NCBI RefSeq assembly: GCF_001457775.1
Contig: NZ_CYSG01000008.1
Location: 1 to 64,000, forward strand
Source of the DNA: Phaeobacter sp. CECT 5382
GTDB taxonomy: Bacteria > Pseudomonadota > Alphaproteobacteria > Rhodobacterales > Rhodobacteraceae
DNA: 64,000 nucleotides
Direction: 5' to 3'
The notes beneath the pieces are model-generated. The model worked only from the letters and a program-made list of their open reading frames with translations. It ran no database searches and was not told the DNA's origin. Both the position numbers and the translations under genes were made by a program. Below are positions 7,937 through 16,298 of this stretch, piece after piece (position 1 is the first letter of the stretch; each line of letters starts with the position of its first letter).

Positions 7937-8665
7937 TTAGCGGCTTGCGTCAGGTGTGAAGGTCGAGAAATCAACCAGCGTGCCCAACATCTGCAGATAG
8001 GCGATCAATGCGTCGGCTTCGGAAACACCGGGCTGACCATCAAAATTGCGTACACTGACTTTTTCACCGTAGCGTTCCAGCAGACCGTCGTAATCCGCAT
8101 CCGGATCACCTTGCGCTTTGAAGTCAGCTTGGGCACTCGCCAGCATTTCTTCGCTGTAGGGCGCACCAAGCATCGCATTGGTCGACATCAGATCACCGAT
8201 ATATTTGCCGTCGATCATGGTGTTTTCCAAGAAGCCATATTTGGGCATCACGGATTCAGGAACAACCGACTGCGGGTTGCGCAGATGGTCGACGTGCCAT
8301 TCATCCGAATAGCGGCCACCAACACGGGCCAGATCCGGCCCGGTCCGCTTGGAGCCCCACTGGAACGGACGGTCATACATCGATTCCGCCGCCAGCGAGT
8401 AGTGGCCGTAGCGTTCGACCTCATCGCGCATCGGGCGGATCATCTGGCTGTGACAGGTGTAGCACCCTTCACGGATGTAGATGTCACGCCCCGTCAGCTC
8501 GAGAGGGGTGTAAGGGCGCATGCCCTCCACCTTCTCGATGGTGTTTTCCAGCCAGAACAGCGGTGCGATCTGAACCAGCCCCCCAATGGACACAACCAGA
8601 AAGCTGCAGACCAAAAGGAGGGTTGCGTTGGTCTCGAGGATTTTATGTTTGTCGAGAATTGCCAT
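7937..8665 (-). CDS. ccoO: cbb3-type cytochrome c oxidase monohaem subunit CcoO/FixO
   Basis: A 242-residue membrane-anchored cytochrome c with an N-terminal helix (residues ~14-34, [18 protein letters not shown]), the motif [23 protein letters not shown] with the haem site C68-x2-C71-H72, and the family-typical [18 protein letters not shown] and MPKYGFL (Met ligand) segments. It passes electrons from CcoP to the CcoN haem-copper centre. It is the second gene of ccoNOQP, 13 bases after ccoN. Confidence 0.97.
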   Translation of the reverse strand: MAILDKHKILETNATLLLVCSFLVVSIGGLVQIAPLFWLENTIEKVEGMRPYTPLELTGRDIYIREGCYTCHSQMIRPMRDEVERYGHYSLAAESMYDRPFQWGSKRTGPDLARVGGRYSDEWHVDHLRNPQSVVPESVMPKYGFLENTMIDGKYIGDLMSTNAMLGAPYSEEMLASAQADFKAQGDPDADYDGLLERYGEKVSVRNFDGQPGVSEADALIAYLQMLGTLVDFSTFTPDASR

Positions 8666-8678
8666 TTGCCATCCCTCC

Positions 8679-10289
8679 TTATTCAGCCGGGACCGATACC
8701 GTCAGGCTCGACTCTTTCGCCGGGGCCTTACGGACAGTCATCCACAGGTTGTAGCACATGATCAGCGCGCCAGAGAGGAACATGACCCCACCCAGACCAC
8801 GGACCACATACATCGGGAACTTCGCAGCGACAGTGTCAGCAAAGGAGTTCACCAAGAAGCCATCGGCATCCACTTCACGCCACATCAGGCCTTCCATGAT
8901 CCCGGTCACCCACATCGAGGCGGCATAAAGAATGATGCCGATGGTGGCGAGCCAGAAGTGCCAGGAGACCAGGCTGAGGCTATAGAGACGTTCGCGTTTC
9001 CACAGCACCGGAACCAGGAAGTAGAGCGCACCAAAGGTGATCATCCCGTTCCAGCCAAGCGCACCGGAGTGCACGTGACCAATGGTCCAGTCAGTGTAAT
9101 GCGACAGTGAATTGACCGCGCGGATCGACATCATCGGGCCTTCAAAGGTCGACATGCCGTAAAAGCCGATCGAGATCACCATCATCCGGATCACCGGATC
9201 GGTGCGAAGCTTGTCCCAGGCGCCAGACAGCGTCATCAGACCGTTGATCATGCCACCCCAGCTGGGCATCCACAAAACGATCGAGAACACCATGCCAAGG
9301 GTCGAAGCCCAATCCGGCAGCGCGGTGTAATGCAGATGGTGCGGACCAGCCCAGATATAGAGGAAGATCAGTGCCCAGAAGTGGATGATCGACAGCTTGT
9401 AGCTAAAGACAGGGCGTTCAGCCTGCTTTGGCACAAAGTAGTACATCATGCCCAAGAAACCCGCCGTCAAGAAGAAGCCCACAGCGTTGTGGCCATACCA
9501 CCACTGCACCATGGCGTCCTGCACTCCGGCCCAGACGATGACCGATTTGGAACCCCAGATGGACACTGGGATCGTCGCATTGTTGACCAGGTGCAGCATC
9601 GCAACGGTCACGATAAAGGCCAGATAGAACCAGTTGGCCACATAGATATGCGGCTCTTTACGCTTGATCACGGTGCCGAGGAAGACCGCCAGATAGGCTA
9701 CCCAGACGATGGTCAACCACAGGTCAACATGCCATTCGGGCTCCGCGTATTCTTTCGACTGGGTGCCGCCAAGCAGGTAACCGGTTGCCGCCAGCACGAT
9801 AAAGAGCTGGTAGCCCCAGAACACGAACCAAGCCAGGTTGCCGCCCCAAAGGCGCGCCGCCGACGTACGCTGTACAACGTAGAACGATGTGGCGATCAAC
9901 GCGTTGCCTCCAAAGGCAAAGATCACGGCAGAGGTATGCAATGGGCGCAAGCGGCCAAAATTGGCAAACCCCTGAGCCCATTCAAAATTCAGCGCTGGAA
10001 ATGCCAGCTGGAAAGCGATGAACGTCCCGACGAGAAAGCCCACAACACCCCAAAAGGCGGTGGCGATCACACCGTAGCGTACAACGCTATCGAAATATTC
10101 ATTTTGCAGGCTGCCAGCAGCCGGCTGTGGCTCGCCCGTGCGGCGAAGCGTGTAGAGGAACAGGCCACCAGCCACGAGCATGACGATAATCGCATGCACC
10201 TGGTAAGCCAGATCCCGCGCATAATTGGTCCCGATCATCGCGAAAAGCGTGACCAGACCAAGCGCTATCAGCTTGATATAATTAGACAT
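8679..10289 (-). CDS. ccoN: cbb3-type cytochrome c oxidase catalytic subunit I CcoN/FixN
   Basis: A 536-residue polytopic haem-copper oxidase subunit. The haem and CuB ligand regions are visible: [14 protein letters not shown] (low-spin haem His), [13 protein letters not shown] with the following MMYYFVPK (CuB His and nearby Tyr), [14 protein letters not shown] (CuB His pair) and [20 protein letters not shown] (haem His). It reduces O2 with very high affinity and pumps protons. The open frame runs to 10409, but the ATG at 10289 (preceded by AAAGGGACGCAAG) gives the usual [11 protein letters not shown] start, and an FNR box at 10384-10397 lies within the false extension. First gene of the ccoNOQP operon. 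Confidence 0.97.
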   Translation of the reverse strand: MSNYIKLIALGLVTLFAMIGTNYARDLAYQVHAIIVMLVAGGLFLYTLRRTGEPQPAAGSLQNEYFDSVVRYGVIATAFWGVVGFLVGTFIAFQLAFPALNFEWAQGFANFGRLRPLHTSAVIFAFGGNALIATSFYVVQRTSAARLWGGNLAWFVFWGYQLFIVLAATGYLLGGTQSKEYAEPEWHVDLWLTIVWVAYLAVFLGTVIKRKEPHIYVANWFYLAFIVTVAMLHLVNNATIPVSIWGSKSVIVWAGVQDAMVQWWYGHNAVGFFLTAGFLGMMYYFVPKQAERPVFSYKLSIIHFWALIFLYIWAGPHHLHYTALPDWASTLGMVFSIVLWMPSWGGMINGLMTLSGAWDKLRTDPVIRMMVISIGFYGMSTFEGPMMSIRAVNSLSHYTDWTIGHVHSGALGWNGMITFGALYFLVPVLWKRERLYSLSLVSWHFWLATIGIILYAASMWVTGIMEGLMWREVDADGFLVNSFADTVAAKFPMYVVRGLGGVMFLSGALIMCYNLWMTVRKAPAKESSLTVSVPAE

Positions 10290-10383
10290 CTTGCGTCCCT
10301 TTGCCTTGTTCCCCGCGATTCTTAACGCCACGTGGAACCCGTTTAGTCCATGCTTTAGATGCAAAACATGCGCTTCGAATGCA

Positions 10384-10397
10384 TTGATCTGCATCAA
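10384..10397. promoter_or_regulatory. Perfect FNR/FnrL box between ccoN and usp
   Basis: TTGAT-CTGC-ATCAA matches the FNR consensus exactly. It is 95 bases upstream of ccoN (-) and 98 bases upstream of usp (+). For ccoN, a TCTAAA hexamer at 10354-10359 (minus strand) would put the box near -41.5. For usp, TAGAAC at 10440-10445 would put it near -61.5. One site may therefore serve both divergent promoters. Confidence 0.88.
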
Positions 10398-10494
10398 GAC
10401 AATTGCCATTCAACTGTGACACACCTTGTGCGATCCCGCTAGAACAACAAATTCTCCTGCCGGAGCCCTGAATTTTGCCACCATGAGGTGAAAC

Positions 10495-11334
10495 ATGACC
10501 TACAAGACCATTCTCACCGTGCTGACCTCCAAGGAGACTGCCGAGACACCCTTGTCACAGGCAGCCGCCATGGCCCAAGCGTTTGACGGCCATGCCGAAG
10601 CGCTTTGCTTGGGGGTGGATCGCACGCAAACCGGTTATTATTATGCCGGAGCCAATGCCATGGTGCTGCAAGAAACCATGACACGCGCCAAGGACGACGC
10701 CGCCGCGTTGAAAGCTTACGCCGATGACTACCTCGAAAAGTCCGGCGTGCACTTCGCAACTGACGCGGGCATTGCGCAGATTGCCGACATGGGACGCCAT
10801 GTCGCACGACTGGCCCGTTTTTCCGACTTGGTTGTACTGGGCCAGCCTTATGGTGTCGGCAAGGGGGTCGAGGCAGAACCGGTTGTTGAATCCGCCCTCT
10901 TCGAGGGGCGCACGCCAGTGCTGATCGTGCCCGACAATGCCAAGCCCGTTGGCCAGCCAAAGACCGTTCTGATCGCCTGGAACGAAAGCATTGAGGCCAT
11001 GACGTCGATCCGCAAGGCAATGCCTTTCCTCACCGGTGCTGATCTGGTGCGTATCGTGGTGATTGATCCGCCGCAGCACGGCCCGGAGCGCTCTGATCCC
11101 GGCGGCATGCTTGCACAGATGTTGTCACGCCATGGGGTGAAATGTGAGATTGATGTGCTCAGCAAGACCATGCCGAGGGTTTCCGATATTCTGATCCGCC
11201 ATGCCACTGACACCGATGCCGGGATGATCGTGATGGGGGCCTATGGGCATTCGCGTTTCCGCGAGGCCATCCTGGGCGGCGCCACCCGCAATATGCTTGA
11301 GAAGGCCACCGTGCCCGTCTTCATGGCACACTAG
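10495..11334 (+). CDS. Tandem universal stress protein (Usp) family protein
   Basis: A 279-residue cytoplasmic protein made of two Usp domains (residues ~1-147 and ~155-279). The second domain keeps an ATP-binding pattern of the G-2x-G-9x-G type (GAYGHSRFREAILGGATRNM); the first has the fold (VVLGQPYG) but a degenerate motif. A UspA-like gene of this size (orf277) lies directly upstream of ccoNOQP in Rhodobacter species, so position and length both fit. It is divergent from ccoN and shares the consensus FNR box, so it is probably induced at low oxygen. The start has GAGGTGA 6-7 bases upstream. Its exact physiological role is unknown. Confidence 0.92.
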   Translation: MTYKTILTVLTSKETAETPLSQAAAMAQAFDGHAEALCLGVDRTQTGYYYAGANAMVLQETMTRAKDDAAALKAYADDYLEKSGVHFATDAGIAQIADMGRHVARLARFSDLVVLGQPYGVGKGVEAEPVVESALFEGRTPVLIVPDNAKPVGQPKTVLIAWNESIEAMTSIRKAMPFLTGADLVRIVVIDPPQHGPERSDPGGMLAQMLSRHGVKCEIDVLSKTMPRVSDILIRHATDTDAGMIVMGAYGHSRFREAILGGATRNMLEKATVPVFMAH

Positions 11335-11570
11335 GTTTGCAGGGCACGAGTGCAGGGCCTGGGTGTGGGGCTGGGGGCTGGGGGCTGTTTCTGATCCGGC
11401 TTCTCCGCATCGGCAATACTTCGTAAAAAGAGACTGCAACAACGAATTGGTAGCTGTTTGCCTCTAGCGTGATCGGTGTTTTGAGCAGGCCATGGTCGCA
11501 GTCTCAACCTCTGGTGGGAGATGGGGGAAATCCTGTTGAACACAAGGCCAGGGTTCTGTGAAAGACAACT

Positions 11571-11599
11571 GGTTCTGCGCGTGAAACACGCGCAGAACC
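11571..11599. terminator. Perfect 13-bp hairpin in the usp/SHMT convergent gap
   Basis: GGTTCTGCGCGTG-AAA-CACGCGCAGAACC is a perfect inverted repeat in the 360-bp gap (11335-11693) between two convergent genes. T runs are weak on both strands, so the terminator role is inferred from position. The same gap also holds a short GGCTGGGG direct repeat near 11365-11389, and I see no gene in it. Confidence 0.5.
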
Positions 11600-11693
11600 T
11601 CCCTGCCCCATCATTTTGCCAGCCAGTTTGCGCAGCTTTCACCGCCTGAAATCTTGTGTTCAAGCGTAAAAAGCAGCATCCCATCGGGGCGTA

Positions 11694-13031
11694 TCAGCTA
11701 CGGATATAGTGAAAACCCTGGAACCTCGCCCGCATTTCGCGGGTTTGCGAGGCAATCATCGCAGGATCATTACTGGTCAGCCCCTGGGCAATCAGGCGGG
11801 CCAGCCCTGGCGCATCCGCCACCGTCACGCCACGGCGTACCAATTCCGGAGTGCCAATGCGCAGCCCGTTCATGTCCCCCGCAACAGGGTCAATTGGCAG
11901 GCCAATGCCACAGGCCAGAAACCCTGCCCTGCGCAGCGTTTTCGACGCCGCCTGACCGCCGCCAAACCGCGCCGCCTCGATGGCGAACTGATGCGAGGTT
12001 GTGGCTTGCCCGTTTTTTTCACCACCGGGTTTGAATACCGGCAACCCGAGGGTCTCCAGCTCAACCGCAAGGGCCTGTGACAGATCAATCATGGCCTGCG
12101 CATAAGCGTTCCCGTGATCAATCCAGTCCAGCATGCACAGGGCCAGAGCCGCAGATTTTGCCGCGTCGAAATTCGCGGTCATTCCCGGAAAGGCAATCTC
12201 ATCCAGGCGTTCGGCGATCTCAGCGTCATTGGTAACGATCAACCCTCCGGCCGGACCACCAAGGCTTTTATAGGTGCTCATCGTCATCATATGCGCACCT
12301 TCGTCCAGCGGGTTGGCCCAGGCCTGTCCGGCAATGATGCCGCATTGGTGGGCTGCATCAAACAACACCTTGGCCCCGATCTCATCGGCGATGGCGCGGA
12401 TCTCGGCCACCGGATGAGCAAAGAGGTTGAGGCTGCCGCCAATGGTGATCAGTTTGGGGCGCTCGCGCTGCGCCAGCTCCCGCAGGGCCTCCAGATCGAC
12501 AGTGTAGCCATCCGCATTGACCGGCGCCGGATGCGTCACCAGACCATACAGTCCGGCGCAGCCATCGCCGTGATGGGTCACATGGCCACCGACAGCCGCC
12601 GGTGGCGCGATAATGCAGTCTCCCGGCTTGGTCAGCGCCATGAAGCCATAAAGATTGGCCAGCGCGCCGGATCCGACACGGATCTCGGCATATTTCGCGC
12701 CAAAGACTTGGGCTGACAGCTCGGCGGCCATGACCTCGATCTCTTCGATCGCCTCAAGACCCATTTCGTATTTGTCACCGGGATAGCCCAGCGACGGGCG
12801 GCTCCCCAGTCCCCGCGCCAGCACCGCCTCGGCGGCGGGGTTCATCACATTGGTGGCCGGATTGAGGTTGAAGCACTGGTGATCATGGATCTCGGTATTG
12901 GCCTCTATCAGGCTCTCGATGCGGGTGGCTGCGGCGGAGCTGTCCATGCCAGAAGTTGCCTTGGCGATATCCTGAACACGGGCCTCGCAGGCGGCGGGAA
13001 CCCAGGGGCGGCGGGCAAGTCTGGTCATCAT
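11694..13031 (-). CDS. Serine hydroxymethyltransferase-like PLP-dependent enzyme
   Basis: A 445-residue fold-type I PLP enzyme related to SHMT. Homologous segments in order are SLGYPGDKYEMG (SHMT: GYPGxRYYGG), GSGALANLYGFMAL, AVGGHVTHHGD, DAAHQCGIIAGQAW, and the PLP lysine region MSTYKSLGGPAGGLIV. SHMT proper has THKTLxGPRGG, so this is a divergent branch; alpha-methylserine hydroxymethyltransferase or an aldolase-like activity are options I cannot separate. The ATG at 13031 is preceded by AAGGAG at good spacing, and the frame upstream to 13073 is discarded. It is divergent from a GcvA-type LysR gene that probably controls it. The pair is inserted between usp and fnrL, which are neighbours in Rhodobacter. 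Confidence 0.8.
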   Translation of the reverse strand: MMTRLARRPWVPAACEARVQDIAKATSGMDSSAAATRIESLIEANTEIHDHQCFNLNPATNVMNPAAEAVLARGLGSRPSLGYPGDKYEMGLEAIEEIEVMAAELSAQVFGAKYAEIRVGSGALANLYGFMALTKPGDCIIAPPAAVGGHVTHHGDGCAGLYGLVTHPAPVNADGYTVDLEALRELAQRERPKLITIGGSLNLFAHPVAEIRAIADEIGAKVLFDAAHQCGIIAGQAWANPLDEGAHMMTMSTYKSLGGPAGGLIVTNDAEIAERLDEIAFPGMTANFDAAKSAALALCMLDWIDHGNAYAQAMIDLSQALAVELETLGLPVFKPGGEKNGQATTSHQFAIEAARFGGGQAASKTLRRAGFLACGIGLPIDPVAGDMNGLRIGTPELVRRGVTVADAPGLARLIAQGLTSNDPAMIASQTREMRARFQGFHYIRS

Positions 13032-13107
13032 TGTTCTCCTTTGCGCGGGATTGCGGTGGATCCGGTTATCCAATTGATGCGCATCGCAGCCCTTGCCCGC
13101 AAATCAG

Positions 13108-13133
13108 TTTTCTGAAAATCTAGAGCCAGAAAA
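13108..13133. promoter_or_regulatory. Inverted repeat in the SHMT/LysR divergent promoter
   Basis: TTTTCTG and CAGAAAA form a 7-bp inverted repeat with a 12-base spacer in the 130-bp gap between the divergent genes. It is a candidate site for the neighbouring LysR regulator; this is inference from position. Confidence 0.4.
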
Positions 13134-13160
13134 ATTAAGCCTTTCGAAGGTTGCGATACC

Positions 13161-14045
13161 ATGGCCGTTGCTCCGCCCCGCCCCAAGTCTTTGCCGCTGA
13201 ATGCGCTGCGTGCGTTTGAGGCGGCAGCCCGGCTCAAGGGATTTGCTGCTGCCGCCGAAGAACTGGGGGTCTCTCCCGGTGCGATTTCGGCCCATGTCAA
13301 AGCGTTGGAGGCGGAGCTTGGCGCGCCATTGTTTCAGCGCAGCCCCAAAGGGGTCACGCTCACCAATCTAGGCCTGCGCGCGCTGCCCGGCTTCACCCAG
13401 GCCTTTGATCAGATGGGACAGGCCGTTCAGGACATGCGCGATGCCGCCGCCCCAAAGGTGGTCCATATCGCCACCCTTCCGGCCATTGCCCAGTTCTGGC
13501 TGTCACCCCGCCTGCCACAGCTACGGGCAGAAATGCCCGGTATCGAAATCTCGATCACCGCGCTGGAACAGCCGCCGAACCTGAAGCGCACGCCCTATGA
13601 TCTCTGTCTGTTTTTTGACGCAAGCCAGGGCGATACCCTTGCCGATGACACTGTCTTTCCGGTCTGTGCGCCGAGCCTTGCCAGCGCCCTATCCAGCCCG
13701 CAGGATTTGTCATCGGTGCCCTGCCTTTTTGACACCACCTGGGAGGATGACTGGTCACGCTGGCTGGAAACCGCAGCCCCCGGACAGGAGATCGCCCCGC
13801 GCGGCCCGGTCTATTCGCTATATGCGCTGGCTGTGGAAGAGGCGCTGAATGGGGCCGGTGTGCTGATGGGCCATGCAGCCCTGCTGGCACCGCATCTGGC
13901 AAGCGGTCGTCTGGTTGCTCCATTTGTTGCGCAGGTGACCCTGCCCAATGCCCTGCGCCTATGGAGCATGCCCGGGCGCAGCACCGCTTCAGTCAGCCAG
14001 CAGGTTGCCCGCTGGCTGCACAAGACCTGTGAGCCCAGCCCATAG
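13161..14045 (+). CDS. LysR-family transcriptional regulator, GcvA-like
   Basis: A 294-residue LysR regulator. The N-terminal HTH (residues ~9-68) includes LPLNALRAFEAAARLKGFAA and SPGAISAHVKALEAELG, followed by FQRSPKGVTLT and an effector-binding domain (IATLPAIAQFWLSPRLPQL, then EEALNGAGVLMGHAALL). The pattern is that of the GcvA group. It is divergent from the SHMT-like gene, so control of one-carbon or amino-acid metabolism is the likely role. The start ATG is preceded by GAAGG. The 3' end converges on fnrL with 36 bases between them. Confidence 0.9.
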   Translation: MAVAPPRPKSLPLNALRAFEAAARLKGFAAAAEELGVSPGAISAHVKALEAELGAPLFQRSPKGVTLTNLGLRALPGFTQAFDQMGQAVQDMRDAAAPKVVHIATLPAIAQFWLSPRLPQLRAEMPGIEISITALEQPPNLKRTPYDLCLFFDASQGDTLADDTVFPVCAPSLASALSSPQDLSSVPCLFDTTWEDDWSRWLETAAPGQEIAPRGPVYSLYALAVEEALNGAGVLMGHAALLAPHLASGRLVAPFVAQVTLPNALRLWSMPGRSTASVSQQVARWLHKTCEPSP

Positions 14046-14081
14046 ATGCAGAATTGATGGTTCCGGCAGTGATGAACCCAT

Positions 14082-14822
14082 TCAGGCGAGGAACCCGCCG
14101 TCGCTGTCGTCGCCTGCTTCTTCCATCAGGCGTCCCATGTCGGGCACCGTAACACGGCGTTTGCCTTCCAGCACGATGACCCCGTCCTTCTTCAGCGCCG
14201 AAACCTGTCGACTGACAGTTTCAAGCGTCAGACCAAGGTAGTCGGCCATGGCTTCGCGAGTGAGCGGCAGATCAAAGACCATGCTGTTGACGGCGCCTTC
14301 CGGCGTCAAGGAGGCATCACGTCGGGCGATGATCGCCAGCAGGCTGGCGATCTTTTCGCGGGCCGTCTTGCGCCCCAGAACCAGCATCCATTCGCGGGCT
14401 GCGTCCAGTTCATCTAGGGTCATTTCCAGCAGACGATGAGCGATATGAGGGGTGCGTGCCATCATGTCTTCGAAAGGTTTCTTGCGAAAACAGCACATCA
14501 CCAGATCTGTCGTTGCCACCACGTTATAGGCGGCCCCGTCGCGACCGGGTCGGCCGACAAAATCGCTGGGCAGCAACAGGCCCACCATCTGCGTGCGCCC
14601 GTCTTCCATGGTCTGTGTCAGGGTGGCAATACCCGATACCACCGAGCCCACGAAATTCATCACATCGCCCGACCAGATAATCGGCTGCCCCGCCTCATAG
14701 CTGCGGTAATACTTGATCGTATCCAGCGCTTCCAGCTCGTCCGACTCGCATCGGGCGCACACAGCACGGTGGCGGATAGGACAATCGGCGCAGCTAATAT
14801 GTGCAATAGTTGGGGCGTTCAT
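14082..14822 (-). CDS. fnrL: Oxygen-sensing transcriptional regulator FnrL (Crp/Fnr family)
   Basis: A 246-residue Crp/Fnr regulator. The N-terminal cysteines C11, C14, C22 and C25 and the internal C110/C111 provide the [4Fe-4S] ligands expected of FnrL. The C-terminal HTH contains REAMADYLGLTLETVSRQVS, with the E-x2-S-R core that reads TTGAT half-sites. When oxygen is low the cluster is intact, the dimer binds FNR boxes and activates cco, hem and other genes. The frame is open to 14930, but the ATG at 14822 (MNAPTIAHISCADCP) matches family starts. An FNR box ends only 13 bases upstream of this ATG, suggesting autoregulation, probably negative. Divergent from hemN. Confidence 0.95.
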   Translation of the reverse strand: MNAPTIAHISCADCPIRHRAVCARCESDELEALDTIKYYRSYEAGQPIIWSGDVMNFVGSVVSGIATLTQTMEDGRTQMVGLLLPSDFVGRPGRDGAAYNVVATTDLVMCCFRKKPFEDMMARTPHIAHRLLEMTLDELDAAREWMLVLGRKTAREKIASLLAIIARRDASLTPEGAVNSMVFDLPLTREAMADYLGLTLETVSRQVSALKKDGVIVLEGKRRVTVPDMGRLMEEAGDDSDGGFLA

Positions 14823-14834
14823 GGGCAGTCCCGC

Positions 14835-14848
14835 TTGATCTAGGTCAA
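14835..14848. promoter_or_regulatory. FNR/FnrL box shared by fnrL and hemN
   Basis: TTGAT-CTAG-GTCAA has one mismatch to the consensus. Its centre (14841.5) is exactly 41.5 bases before position 14883, next to the hemN ATG, which is the class II activator distance. It lies 13 bases upstream of the fnrL ATG, where binding would tend to block fnrL transcription. Confidence 0.85.
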
Positions 14849-14871
14849 AGTTTGGTCGCGCGAATAACGAA

Positions 14872-14877
14872 TACAAT
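14872..14877 (+). promoter_or_regulatory. hemN -10 element (TACAAT)
   Basis: TACAAT matches the TATAAT consensus at 5 of 6 positions and ends 6 bases before the hemN ATG. With the FNR box at -41.5, the start of transcription falls on or next to the A of the start codon, so the hemN mRNA would be leaderless. No Shine-Dalgarno sequence is visible before the ATG. Confidence 0.65.
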
Positions 14878-14883
14878 AATCGT

Positions 14884-16239
14884 ATGTGTCCAAAACCACA
14901 ATTGGCCAAGCTCGGTTTATTCGATGCCAAAGTGCCGCGCTACACGAGCTATCCCACCGCGCCCCATTTTGGCGCGGAAATTGATTCCGGAGATTTCGCC
15001 TCCTGGCTTGGCGATATCCAGCCCGAAAGCCAAATATCCCTTTATTTGCATATACCTTTTTGCCGACGGTTGTGCTGGTTCTGCGCTTGCCGGACGCAGG
15101 GGACCCGATCAGATGGGGACCTCAGTGCCTATCTGGATGTGTTGAAACAGGAAATTAGCCTGTTGAAGTCCCATCTGCCACCAGATGTCAGCCTGTCGCG
15201 GGTCCACTTTGGTGGCGGTACGCCAACCATTCTCCCGCCTGAGATGATTCGTGATTTGACGGGGGCGATTGCCGATCTCGCGCCTTTGGCTCCGGGGGGC
15301 GAATTTTCGGTGGAAATCGATCCCAACGAATTTGACCAGCAGCGCTGCGATGCCTTCCTGCAGGCCGGGATGAACCGCGCCAGTATCGGCGTGCAGGATT
15401 TTGACGGCACCATTCAGCAGGCCATTGGCCGCATTCAAAGCTACCAGCTCACCCATGAAACGGTCGAAATGTTGCGCACAGGCGGAGTCCGCAACCTGAG
15501 CGCGGATATTCTTTTCGGCCTGCCACATCAGACCAAAGCCCGGATCACCAAAAGCATAGAGCAGCTGCTATCGCTCGCGCCGGATCGGATTGCACTTTAT
15601 GGCTATGCCCATGTGCCCTGGATGGCACGGCGTCAAACCATGATCCCCACCGAAACCCTGCCCACACCCGAAGACCGGCTTGAGCTGTTCGATACAGCAA
15701 AGGCACTGCTGATGTGGGATGGCTTTGAGGAGATCGGCATTGATCACTTTGCCCGCCCGCAGGACGGTTTGGCGCAGGCACGCAACAGCGGGCAGCTCAG
15801 GCGCAATTTTCAGGGGTATACAGATGACCCCGCCGAAGTTCTGATCGGTCTTGGGGCTTCGGCAATTTCCAGGCTGCCACAGGGCTATGCCCAGAACGCC
15901 CCCAGCACCGCCGCCTATATGTCAGAGATCCGTCAGGGACATCTGGCAACCGCGCGCGGCCATGCCTTTCAGGGCGACGATCAGCTGCGGGCCCGTTTGA
16001 TCGAAATGCTGATGTGCGAATTTCGCATTTCACTCACCGAGATAACTCGCCAGTTTCCGCATGCTGCCAGCCAGTTGCCAGGTCTGTTTGCCAAGGCTCA
16101 ACAGGCATTTCCCGGCATGGTCGAAGTCACCCAAGAGGGGCTAAGCATAACCCATGCCGCCCGGCCGCTAACCCGGATGATCGCACGCAGTTTCGATGCT
16201 TACGGACTTGCTTCGTCGGGACATAGCAGCGCCATCTAA
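14884..16239 (+). CDS. hemN: Oxygen-independent coproporphyrinogen III dehydrogenase (radical SAM)
   Basis: A 451-residue radical SAM enzyme that oxidatively decarboxylates coproporphyrinogen III to protoporphyrinogen IX without oxygen. The iron-sulphur motif is C60-x3-C64-x2-C67 plus C69 (CRRLCWFCAC), as in true HemN rather than HemW, which lacks the fourth Cys. Other marks are RYTSYPTAPHF, FGGGTPTIL, SIGVQDF and the substrate loop VPWMARRQTMIP. Anaerobic haem synthesis supports the haem-rich cbb3 oxidase encoded nearby. It is divergent from fnrL and activated through the shared FNR box; see the leaderless promoter entry. No ribosome binding site precedes the ATG and no better in-frame start exists. 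Confidence 0.94.
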   Translation: MCPKPQLAKLGLFDAKVPRYTSYPTAPHFGAEIDSGDFASWLGDIQPESQISLYLHIPFCRRLCWFCACRTQGTRSDGDLSAYLDVLKQEISLLKSHLPPDVSLSRVHFGGGTPTILPPEMIRDLTGAIADLAPLAPGGEFSVEIDPNEFDQQRCDAFLQAGMNRASIGVQDFDGTIQQAIGRIQSYQLTHETVEMLRTGGVRNLSADILFGLPHQTKARITKSIEQLLSLAPDRIALYGYAHVPWMARRQTMIPTETLPTPEDRLELFDTAKALLMWDGFEEIGIDHFARPQDGLAQARNSGQLRRNFQGYTDDPAEVLIGLGASAISRLPQGYAQNAPSTAAYMSEIRQGHLATARGHAFQGDDQLRARLIEMLMCEFRISLTEITRQFPHAASQLPGLFAKAQQAFPGMVEVTQEGLSITHAARPLTRMIARSFDAYGLASSGHSSAI

Positions 16240-16298
16240 ACTGCGCCACCTGCCTGTTTGCTCAACCAGTGCTTTCGCCGCCTCTTGGCCCGGCCTGC

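Noticed and set aside
9330-10325. 331-codon plus-strand ORF opposite ccoN
   Set aside because: Antisense shadow of ccoN; Arg/His/Asp-rich composition typical of a reversed membrane-protein frame.
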